NCBI GenBank assembly: GCA_902613655.1
Contig: CACMHR010000020.1
Coordinates: forward strand, 1 to 11,891
Reading direction: 5' to 3'
Source: Anoxypelagibacter sp902613655
GTDB lineage: Bacteria > Pseudomonadota > Alphaproteobacteria > Pelagibacterales > Pelagibacteraceae
Length of the DNA stretch: 11,891 nucleotides
A program made the position numbers and the translations under genes. Under the pieces are notes generated by a model. It had not been told where the DNA came from, ran no database searches, and worked only from the letters and a program-made list of their open reading frames with translations. The stretch's first letter is position 1, and every line of letters begins with the position of its first letter. Positions 1 through 5,596 of this stretch are shown here, piece by piece.

Positions 1-346
1 TTATACCTCGTGTACCAACAGTGCCCGAAAAAGGTGCAATAATATTTTTATCTTGTAGTTTTGCAATTATATCCCCTTTTTTTGCAGCTTTAAATTTTAA
101 TGGTTCTAATAATTCACTTTTTTTAATCTTAAAAGAAGTTGTTTTGCTGCTCAAGGCAGTACAATAACTTTCAATTGTTTTACTAAATTCTTTTACTTGA
201 ACTATTTCAACCACTACTCCTGGCGGTGGTCTTTTTCCGAATTTCTTTTTAAAGTAAACACCCATAGCTGTTCTACCTCCTATTACAGTAGCAACTATTA
301 TGAAGAATATTAAAATTCCAATTGTAACTTTCTTAGATCTTTTCAT
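1..346 (-). CDS. RND/HlyD-family periplasmic adaptor (membrane fusion protein), N-terminal part only
   Basis: The first 115 codons of a gene that continues past the left edge. Residues 1-6 are basic (MKRSKK) and about 7-24 form a hydrophobic membrane anchor or uncleaved signal. A linker with a Pro run (KRPPPG) follows, then the adaptor-type strand VVVEIVQVKEFSKTIES. Next comes the first lipoyl half-motif (KFKAAKKGDIIAKLQD), joined directly to the second half (IIAPFSGTVGTRG). Known family role: such proteins bridge an inner-membrane RND or ABC pump to an outer-membrane channel. The long alpha-helical hairpin usually found between the lipoyl halves is absent. The ATG overlaps the TGA of the upstream sulfurtransferase as ATGA (343-346), with a weak GGA ahead, so translation is probably coupled. 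The pump gene would be expected beyond position 1 but is not visible. The family call is fairly sure; the substrate is unknown. Confidence 0.8.
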   Translation of the reverse strand, partial: MKRSKKVTIGILIFFIIVATVIGGRTAMGVYFKKKFGKRPPPGVVVEIVQVKEFSKTIESYCTALSSKTTSFKIKKSELLEPLKFKAAKKGDIIAKLQDKNIIAPFSGTVGTRGI

Positions 347-1182
347 ATTTTTCCATATTCCGACCAAGAGCCATCATAAACAACTGCACTTTTACCACTA
401 ATGATAGAATATGCCATACCTAAAACACACGCAGTCATTCCTGAACCGCATGTAAAAACAATTGGCCTAGTAATATCTATATTATTTTTAATGAAAATCT
501 TGCTTAACTCGTCTTTGGACTTAAAAGTGTTTGTTTCAGAATTTATACAATCTTTAAAAGGTAGATTTTTTGATCCAACGATGCAGCCTTTTCTAAGCCC
601 AGATCTGGGCTCATCAACTTTTCCTTCAAATCTTTCACGGCTTCTAGCATCAACAGTTTGAAACTGATTTTTATTTATATTTTCATCAATTTGTTTTTTA
701 TTTTTTATCAAATCAATTTTTTCTTTTATTTTGTATTTATTTTTAGGATTTAATTTATTAATATTACTCAATTTACCTAAATCCTGATTTGTTTTATTAT
801 CTGTAGGTCTATTTTCTGATAACCATTTTTTCATTCCACCATCTAAAACTGAAACTTTTTGATGACCAAAATATTTCAAAGCAAACCACAATCTACATGA
901 ACTATAAGTATCACTATAATCATAAACAACTATATGATCATCATTTTTAATTGCAAATGACCAGAGCATCCTTGTCCAATAATCTGAATTCGACATCATG
1001 TGAGGGTAGGGTGAATCTTTATCTGAGTGTTCATCTACATCCCAGAAAATAGCCCCCTTAATATGTTTTTCTTCATATTCTTTTTTGGCATTCCGTTTGG
1101 AAGTTGGCATATGCCAACTCGCATCAAATATTTTTACTTTATTTAAATTTTGATTAAGCCAATCAGTAGATACTAAATTCAT
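343..1182 (-). CDS. sseA: 3-mercaptopyruvate sulfurtransferase (two-domain rhodanese family)
   Basis: 279 residues, the normal length for a tandem-rhodanese sulfurtransferase. The inactive N-terminal domain covers about 1-125 (FDASWHMP near 19-26, HIKGAIFWDVD near 40-50, SVLDGGMKKW near 111-120). The catalytic domain covers about 155-279. The active-site loop is CGSGMTA at 245-251 with Cys245 as the persulfide-carrying residue. This CGSG(V/M)TA loop is typical of 3-mercaptopyruvate sulfurtransferases, whereas thiosulfate-specific rhodaneses usually carry CRKGVT. The tail DGSWSEYG is also typical of the family. Expected reaction: transfer of sulfur from 3-mercaptopyruvate to a thiol or cyanide, giving pyruvate. 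A Lys/Asn-rich linker at about 125-172 is long and AT-driven. The start ATG overlaps the msrA stop as ATGA (1179-1182) and the stop overlaps the adaptor start, so it is the middle gene of a coupled trio. The in vivo substrate is inferred from the loop only. Confidence 0.9.
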   Translation of the reverse strand: MNLVSTDWLNQNLNKVKIFDASWHMPTSKRNAKKEYEEKHIKGAIFWDVDEHSDKDSPYPHMMSNSDYWTRMLWSFAIKNDDHIVVYDYSDTYSSCRLWFALKYFGHQKVSVLDGGMKKWLSENRPTDNKTNQDLGKLSNINKLNPKNKYKIKEKIDLIKNKKQIDENINKNQFQTVDARSRERFEGKVDEPRSGLRKGCIVGSKNLPFKDCINSETNTFKSKDELSKIFIKNNIDITRPIVFTCGSGMTACVLGMAYSIISGKSAVVYDGSWSEYGKI

Positions 1183-1631
1183 ATGAAATTCTTTCTTTTC
1201 AAATAGTATTGATGATATTCCTCAGCAGGTTGGTATAATTTCTCTTTTGATACTTTAGTAACTACTTTTCCTTTCAATTTATCATTAAATTCATTTTTAA
1301 TTTTTTCAGCAATTTTCTTCTGATTCTCATCATTATAAAAAATTTCTGATCTATATTGAGTTCCAATATCCGGCCCTTGTCGATTGAGTTGTGTTGGATC
1401 ATGAATTCTAAAAAAAACTCTTAGAAGTTCTTCATACGAAACTACATTTTCATCAAATTCTATTTTTACGGTTTCAGCATGATCCGTCGAACCAGAACAA
1501 ACTTTTTCGTAGGTTGTATTTGGATCATTCCCACCACAGTACCCTACTTCAGCTTTTTTCACTCCTTTAATTTTTTCAAACTCTAGTTGGGGGCTCCAGA
1601 AACACCCAAGGGAAAAATAAGCAGTTTTCAT
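1179..1631 (-). CDS. msrA: Peptide-methionine (S)-S-oxide reductase MsrA
   Basis: 150 residues, a compact single-domain MsrA that reduces the S-epimer of methionine sulfoxide in proteins and free methionine. The catalytic motif is GCFWSPQ at 9-15 with Cys10; most relatives have GCFWG-x-E. Spacing from this Cys places the other known catalytic residues correctly: Tyr41, Glu53 (in HAET), Asp88 (in GPDIG) and Tyr93 (in TQYRS) match Tyr82, Glu94, Asp129 and Tyr134 of the well-studied enzymes. The C-terminal EEYHQYYL block is also conserved. There is no C-terminal resolving Cys; Cys32 and Cys45 are the candidates for regeneration. The start is the first ATG after a 47-base divergent gap and has no clear ribosome binding site. 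It is the promoter-proximal gene of the minus-strand trio and is likely to set the translation of sseA through ATGA coupling. Confidence 0.95.
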   Translation of the reverse strand: MKTAYFSLGCFWSPQLEFEKIKGVKKAEVGYCGGNDPNTTYEKVCSGSTDHAETVKIEFDENVVSYEELLRVFFRIHDPTQLNRQGPDIGTQYRSEIFYNDENQKKIAEKIKNEFNDKLKGKVVTKVSKEKLYQPAEEYHQYYLKRKNFI

Positions 1632-1678
1632 TTTTTTGAAATTCTAATATGTTATTTGAATAATTTAAAGGTGGTAAA
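1632..1678. promoter_or_regulatory. Divergent intergenic region between msrA and the EamA transporter
   Basis: Only 47 bases separate the two divergent start codons, so both promoters must lie here or reach into the opposite coding region. The stretch is AT-rich with TATTAG-like and TTAAAG-like hexamers, but no pair with convincing -35/-10 spacing can be assigned by eye. The region is inferred to be regulatory from gene orientation alone. Confidence 0.4.
1667..1674 (+). promoter_or_regulatory. Shine-Dalgarno sequence of the EamA transporter
   Basis: AAAGGTGG lies four bases ahead of the ATG at 1679, a near match to AGGAGG. It is one of the few good ribosome binding sites in the window and supports that start. 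Confidence 0.65.
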
Positions 1679-2563
1679 ATGCTCACAAAATCCCAATTAG
1701 CAATTATTTACATGATAGCTAGTGTAGCTTGCTTCAGTATTATGGATATTATTGTGAAATATTTGAAAGATGTACCTTTCGGACAAGTTCTTTTCATGAG
1801 ATTTGCATTTGGTATGATACCAATAGTCTTGTTAATCCCTCGTGATAAAATTTTCACTTTTTACAAAACTAAAAGGCCAGGACTCCAAGCCTGGAGAAGT
1901 TTATGGGGAGCAATAGCAATTGTGGCTTTATTTATTGGTATTAGAAATGTCCCTCTAGCTGATTGTATATCCCTAACTTTTTTAGGACCAGTTTTTGTTA
2001 CTGTATTATCTGCACTTTTTTTGGGTGAAAAAATAAGAATGACTAGAATTTCAGCAATTATTCTTGGGATAATTGGTGGATTAATAATTATAAAACCAAC
2101 ATTTCACCAATTTAATATATTTTATTTTATGCCTTTAATTTTTGCTTTTGGTTTTGCTCAAGTGGCTTTATCAATTAAATCCTTATCAAAAACTGAACCA
2201 AATTATTTAATAGCTTTTTATTTCTCTCTACTATCAATGTTAATTGGCCTTGCTACTATAGTGAATGGGTGGATATGGCCATCTTTGTATGAGGCTTTTT
2301 TATTTGTAGTATTAGGTTTAGCAGGTGGTTATGCAAATATTTTACTTACACAGTCTTTAAGGATGGCAGATACAGGTCTTGTTACTCCTATTAAATACTT
2401 GTCGTTAGTTTTTGCTGCTACAGCTGGATATTTTATATTTGGAGAAGAACTAAAATTAACTACTTTAGTTGGAGCAGGCTTCATAGTTGTTGGTACATAT
2501 ATAATTTTTAGAAGAGAACAGTTTTTAAAGAAACAAGTGGTTCCCCCAAGATATGAAACCTAA
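1679..2563 (+). CDS. EamA-family (DMT superfamily) inner-membrane transporter
   Basis: 294 residues, the usual length of a ten-helix drug/metabolite transporter. Two EamA repeats are visible, about 8-139 and 150-278. Each ends with the typical helix followed by a Gly-Glu turn: a repeat-1 segment with GPVFVTVLSALFLGEKI near 103-119, and PIKYLSLVFAATAGYFIFGEEL near 237-258. The short N-terminus enters the first helix almost at once and the C-terminus is a cytoplasmic basic tail. Known family members export or import amino acids, nucleosides, metabolites or drugs; the sequence does not reveal the substrate. The start is fixed by the ribosome binding site at 1667-1674. Its last 11 bases overlap the start of the downstream DNA glycosylase, so the two are probably co-transcribed although no functional link is obvious. 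Confidence 0.9.
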   Translation: MLTKSQLAIIYMIASVACFSIMDIIVKYLKDVPFGQVLFMRFAFGMIPIVLLIPRDKIFTFYKTKRPGLQAWRSLWGAIAIVALFIGIRNVPLADCISLTFLGPVFVTVLSALFLGEKIRMTRISAIILGIIGGLIIIKPTFHQFNIFYFMPLIFAFGFAQVALSIKSLSKTEPNYLIAFYFSLLSMLIGLATIVNGWIWPSLYEAFLFVVLGLAGGYANILLTQSLRMADTGLVTPIKYLSLVFAATAGYFIFGEELKLTTLVGAGFIVVGTYIIFRREQFLKKQVVPPRYET

Positions 2564-3170
2564 GTGGTGGAATAAATCTAGAAGCTATTTGTTAAAGAAA
2601 GATAAAGTAATTTCAAAATTAATTAGATCTTACAAAGGTCATTTGACCACTAGGAACAATTTTTTTTATTCATTAACACGGTCAATAATTTCTCAACAAA
2701 TATCAGTAACAGCAGCTGACTCAGTATTTTTAAAATTTGAAAAAAAATGTAAAAATAAAATAAACCCAAAAACAGTACAAAAACTATCTATTCAAGATCT
2801 TAAAAAATGTGGACTAAGTAAAATGAAGGCAATTGGCATTAAAAGTCTGGCGCAAAAAATTTTAGATAAATCGTTCAACCCAAAATTGATAAGCAAAATG
2901 ACTGACGAGGAAGCAATCAATTATTTGTCATCCTTAAGACAAATAGGGAGATGGTCAGCAGAAATGGTATTAATTTTTTTCTATAACAGACCAAATATAT
3001 GGCCAGTACAAGATATTGGATTACTCAGAGCAATTTCAAATAATTACAAAAAGAAATACCTTCCCCCAAAAACTTTTGTCAGTAAATTGCAGAAAAAATT
3101 TTCCCCTTATTGTACTCTTGCAGTGATGGCTCTATGGTATTCAGTTGATAATGAACCAGTTCAATATTAA
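2553..3170 (+). CDS. AlkA-like DNA-3-methyladenine glycosylase (HhH-GPD superfamily)
   Basis: 205 residues, the size of the short AlkA-type glycosylases without the N-terminal TBP-like domain of E. coli AlkA. These enzymes remove alkylated bases in base-excision repair. Visible landmarks are SIISQQIS at 44-51 (the start of the HhH-GPD fold), the helix-hairpin-helix LRQIGRWSAEMV at 128-139, and PVQDIGLLRA at 151-160 with the expected catalytic Asp154. The hairpin has QIG where most relatives have GIG, and WSA for WTA. No Cys-rich iron-sulfur cluster motif follows, which argues against an endonuclease III or MutY type. The chosen ATG lies inside the transporter gene (11-base overlap) without a strong ribosome binding site, suggesting coupling. 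Substrate range is inferred from the family. Confidence 0.88.
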   Translation: MKPKWWNKSRSYLLKKDKVISKLIRSYKGHLTTRNNFFYSLTRSIISQQISVTAADSVFLKFEKKCKNKINPKTVQKLSIQDLKKCGLSKMKAIGIKSLAQKILDKSFNPKLISKMTDEEAINYLSSLRQIGRWSAEMVLIFFYNRPNIWPVQDIGLLRAISNNYKKKYLPPKTFVSKLQKKFSPYCTLAVMALWYSVDNEPVQY

Positions 3171-3190
3171 ATTCCTTCATTTACATCTAC

Positions 3191-3196
3191 TATAAA
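3191..3196 (+). promoter_or_regulatory. Possible -10 element ahead of the phosphoribosyltransferase
   Basis: TATAAA lies 17 bases upstream of the ATG at 3214 in a 43-base gap that has no Shine-Dalgarno sequence. No good -35 partner is evident at standard spacing. The call is weak in so AT-rich a setting. Confidence 0.25.
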
Positions 3197-3213
3197 ATGA
3201 TTTAATTTTTTAT

Positions 3214-3741
3214 ATGGCACAAAAACTTTTCATCTCTTGGGACGAGTATAATTCTATCGTAGAGAAATTGGCGATTCAAATTCATGGCAAATATAAACCC
3301 GACCTTCTTATTGGAATAATGAGAGGTGCAGCTCCAATTATAGATGTTTTAAGTAGAGTTTTTAAAATAAAGTGTGCCTATTTAGCCGTAGAATCTTATT
3401 CTGGAAAAGGAATTGAAGACGAGCAAGGAGAATTAACTTTTTCGAGAGAAATGAGTTCGACCGTTCAAAATATGGGTGGAAATCTACTTCTATGTGATGA
3501 CCTATCTGATACGGGTGTTACTTTAAACAGAAGTATAGATTGGCTCAGAAAATACCCTCCGCTTAAAGGAAAAATCAAATCAATAAAAACTGCAGTTTTA
3601 TGGAAAAAGGCTAAATCGACTTTTAATCCTGACTTTTGTGCTGTAACATTAAAAGATAATCCTTGGATTGTTCAACCATTTGAAAAGTATGAAGAGATAA
3701 GAATAGAAGAATTAAAAAAAAATATAAAAAAAAGGGACTAG
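3214..3741 (+). CDS. Purine-type phosphoribosyltransferase (xanthine/guanine/hypoxanthine PRT-like)
   Basis: 175 residues, a type I PRTase fold of normal length. The PRPP-binding signature LLLCDDLSDTGVTL is at 91-104, with the acidic pair Asp95-Asp96. The pyrophosphate loop MRGA is at 37-40. A flexible-loop region lies at about 60-85, and the C-terminal hood contains VLWKKAK (128-134) and WIVQPFEKYE (151-160). The Trp and following acidic cluster resemble Gpt/xanthine-guanine and archaeal hypoxanthine PRTs. Expected reaction: purine base plus PRPP gives the nucleoside monophosphate plus PPi, in the cytoplasm. The convergent neighbour is a purine permease, supporting a salvage role. ATG at 3214 has no ribosome binding site; the nearest upstream ATG (3197) is followed at once by an in-frame stop. 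The stop codon lies inside a terminator hairpin. The exact base used cannot be read from the sequence. Confidence 0.85.
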   Translation: MAQKLFISWDEYNSIVEKLAIQIHGKYKPDLLIGIMRGAAPIIDVLSRVFKIKCAYLAVESYSGKGIEDEQGELTFSREMSSTVQNMGGNLLLCDDLSDTGVTLNRSIDWLRKYPPLKGKIKSIKTAVLWKKAKSTFNPDFCAVTLKDNPWIVQPFEKYEEIRIEELKKNIKKRD

Positions 3742-3762
3742 AATACTATTCTAGCCCCTTTT
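3730..3762. terminator. Bidirectional intrinsic terminator between the PRTase and the purine permease
   Basis: An inverted repeat with 15-base arms (3730-3744 and 3748-3762), a 3-base loop and a single A-C mismatch. The left arm is AAAAGGGACTAGAAT. On the plus strand it is followed by TTTTAGTTTT; on the minus strand the hairpin is followed by a run of about ten T residues. It should therefore terminate both convergent genes, most strongly the minus-strand permease. The stop codon of the PRTase (3739-3741) is within the left arm. Confidence 0.85.
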
Positions 3763-3775
3763 AGTTTTGAAAAAT

Positions 3776-5134
3776 TTAAACTGAGAAACTTATCACACTT
3801 AGTACCGCAACCAACCAAATCGCTGGCGAAGTTTTACTTGCTTGTCCAGTAAATATTTTAATTAAAGCATATGTAATAAAAGCCAAGGCAATTCCGTTTG
3901 AGATACTATAGGTTAAAGGCATGGTCACAAGAGCCACAACGGCGGGAGCCGACTCTCCTATATCTTTCCATTCAATATCTGTGAGGTTTCTAACAAATAA
4001 TATTGCTACGTAAAGAAGTGCTGCACCATCTATTTCCTTAGGTAAGCTTGTTGCTAAAGGCGCAAAGCCCAAACACAAAAGGAATAGAACTCCAATTACA
4101 ATTGAGGTCATACCAGTCCGTCCACCTTCTTTAACCCCACTTCCACTTTCCACATAACTAGTCACTGTAGTTGTACCAAATAAAGAACCAGCTACTGTAC
4201 CTACACTGTCAGATAACATAGCTTTATCAATATCCTTAACTTGTCCTTTGTTATCAACTTTTCCAGTAACGTTCGCAACTGAAGTTAAAGTTCCTGCAGT
4301 GTCAAAGAAATCAATGAAGAACAAAGTAAAAATAACTGTAAAACCACTCGCAGTGAAAACTTTTCCAGTGCTAAAACCATCGAATGCAGCAAAAAAATAA
4401 CCCATCGAAGGCGGCAAAGAAAATATACCATTAAACTTTGCGAGTGCCGCACTATCTTTTAATGTAGAGCCCGTCCAATCCCAAATTGGCAACCAAGCTA
4501 AAAAACTGAAAACTAAAATTCCAATTAATATGTTACCTCTGACTTTATATTTTTCTAAAACAATCATTGAGACAAAAGCCAAGCAACCTAATAAGACTAA
4601 TGGATTTTTAATATTTCCAAGCGTAACTAAAGTTACGGGATGATCACCAATAACACCCATTATCGATAGTCCAATTATTGCCAAAAATAAACCGATGCCC
4701 GCTCCAATTCCAAGCTTTAAACTTTTTGGAATAGAATTAATAATCCAAGCTCTTATGGGAGTTAAACTTATTGCAAGAAACAATACTCCTGAAAGAAAAA
4801 CAGCAGCAAGGGCTTCTGCAGGTGTATACTTCATTCCACCAACTACACCAAAAGCTACAAATGCATTGATCCCAAGACCTGGCGCGAGCCCAATCGGCCA
4901 GGATCTTCCTAAAGCGCCCATCAAAAAACAAGCAAAAGCACTTGCTATGATAGTTGCAGTAAAAACAAAATTGAAATCAAAAAAACCTTTTTCGGTTCCT
5001 GCAAACTCACCCGACATTATAAAAGGATTAAGGAACATTATATATCCCATCGTCGCGAAGGTTGTGAATCCTGCTAATACCTCTGTCCTAAAATTAGTTT
5101 TATTTTTTCTATACTCAAAATATTTATTCATCAT
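3776..5134 (-). CDS. NCS2/AzgA-type purine permease (guanine/hypoxanthine/adenine)
   Basis: 452 residues, the usual length of the AzgA-like branch of nucleobase permeases (proton symporters of the inner membrane, about 14 membrane segments). Typical blocks are AGFTTFATMGYI at 21-32, PIGLAPGLGINAFVAF at 80-95, FFDTAGTL at 276-283, GTTTVTSYVESGSGV at 320-334 and PLTYSISNGIALAFI at 406-420. These match the bacterial GhxP/AdeP/PbuG group rather than the UraA/XanQ uracil or xanthine branch. Two ATG codons are in tandem (5134-5132 and 5131-5129). An AGGGG sequence on the minus strand at 5143-5147 fits either; I take the first. It faces a purine phosphoribosyltransferase across a shared terminator, so imported base could be trapped as nucleotide. 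Guanine, hypoxanthine and adenine cannot be told apart by eye. Confidence 0.92.
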   Translation of the reverse strand: MMNKYFEYRKNKTNFRTEVLAGFTTFATMGYIMFLNPFIMSGEFAGTEKGFFDFNFVFTATIIASAFACFLMGALGRSWPIGLAPGLGINAFVAFGVVGGMKYTPAEALAAVFLSGVLFLAISLTPIRAWIINSIPKSLKLGIGAGIGLFLAIIGLSIMGVIGDHPVTLVTLGNIKNPLVLLGCLAFVSMIVLEKYKVRGNILIGILVFSFLAWLPIWDWTGSTLKDSAALAKFNGIFSLPPSMGYFFAAFDGFSTGKVFTASGFTVIFTLFFIDFFDTAGTLTSVANVTGKVDNKGQVKDIDKAMLSDSVGTVAGSLFGTTTVTSYVESGSGVKEGGRTGMTSIVIGVLFLLCLGFAPLATSLPKEIDGAALLYVAILFVRNLTDIEWKDIGESAPAVVALVTMPLTYSISNGIALAFITYALIKIFTGQASKTSPAIWLVAVLSVISFSV

Positions 5135-5140
5135 AAGTTT

Positions 5141-5150
5141 TTCCCCTTTT
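5141..5150 (-). promoter_or_regulatory. Shine-Dalgarno sequence of the purine permease
   Basis: Read on the minus strand this is AAAAGGGGAA, with the AGGGG core about 8 bases ahead of the first of two tandem ATG codons. It supports the start at 5134. Confidence 0.65.
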
Positions 5151-5299
5151 TTTTAGATTTTTTTAATATTAGACTTTTTTTATTTAAGAAAAAGTTCAAA
5201 ATGGGTTGGGTTTAAATTTAAAGTTGTATATTGTTTATAACTTATTTTGATATATTCAAATTTACAATATTTAAGAAATGCAATTATGGTAAATCAGAA
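5151..5299. promoter_or_regulatory. Divergent intergenic region, permease and lipoprotein
   Basis: The gap between the two divergent start codons is 165 bases, the longest non-coding stretch in the window. It is very AT-rich with one G-rich patch (ATGGGTTGGG, 5201-5210). It must hold promoters for both genes; TATATT at 5251-5256 is a possible -10 for the plus strand and TCTAATATT a possible one on the minus strand, but neither has a well-spaced -35. I looked for the conserved loops of a purine riboswitch ahead of the permease and did not see them. Confidence 0.4.
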
Positions 5300-5596
5300 A
5301 TGAAAATTATTTGTACCTTATTTCTACTACTTTTCTTAACCAGTGGTTGCAAAACAGTTACAGAAAAAGTCGATAAGGCTTCAGAAAAAGAAACAAAAAA
5401 GCTTAATAAATTTTTAAAAAAAACTGAAATTGAATTGAAAATAGAATTTGGAAAACCCGATGTGGTAGAGGTGATGAGTAATAAGAATAAAATTCTAGTT
5501 TATTATGACACAAAATTTAAAATTAAATGTGAGAGAAGGTTTGAAGTCGATCAAAAAAATATAGTTATTGCTTTTAACAGTAAAAATTGTTTTTAG
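5300..5596 (+). CDS. Small putative lipoprotein of unknown function
   Basis: 98 residues from the ATG at 5300. The frame is open further upstream to a TTG at 5231, but starting at 5300 gives a clean lipoprotein signal: MKII, a hydrophobic core CTLFLLLFL, then the lipobox LTSGC with Cys17 as the lipid attachment site. The mature part begins with a charged, probably helical stretch (about 20-45, Lys/Glu-rich), followed by a beta-rich segment containing EFGKPD (49-54) and LVYYDTKFKIKCERRF (66-81). Cys78 and Cys97 could form a disulfide in the periplasm. The GKPD plus Tyr/Phe strand pattern recalls small BamE/SmpA-like lipoproteins, but the similarity is too slight for a name. Its stop codon overlaps that of the convergent ptrB by 4 bases. 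Function unknown. Confidence 0.72.
   Translation: MKIICTLFLLLFLTSGCKTVTEKVDKASEKETKKLNKFLKKTEIELKIEFGKPDVVEVMSNKNKILVYYDTKFKIKCERRFEVDQKNIVIAFNSKNCF

Noticed and set aside
401..661. Open frame of 86 codons on the plus strand
   Set aside because: It lies wholly inside the sulfurtransferase gene on the other strand, which has clear catalytic motifs; the plus-strand product shows no domain.
4737..4931. Open frame of 64 codons on the minus strand
   Set aside because: It is an alternative frame within the permease; the Cys/Trp-rich product is typical of a shadow frame.
4695..5156. Open frame of 153 codons on the plus strand
   Set aside because: It is antisense to the N-terminal third of the purine permease; its Pro/Ala-rich product reflects complement of membrane-helix codons.
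5231..5299. Upstream TTG start extending the lipoprotein by 23 residues
   Set aside because: It would bury the lipoprotein signal peptide and lipobox inside the chain; the ATG at 5300 gives a standard signal.
5135..5299. Purine riboswitch ahead of the permease
   Set aside because: The gap is long enough, but the conserved junction and loop sequences of the purine aptamer are not visible on the minus strand.
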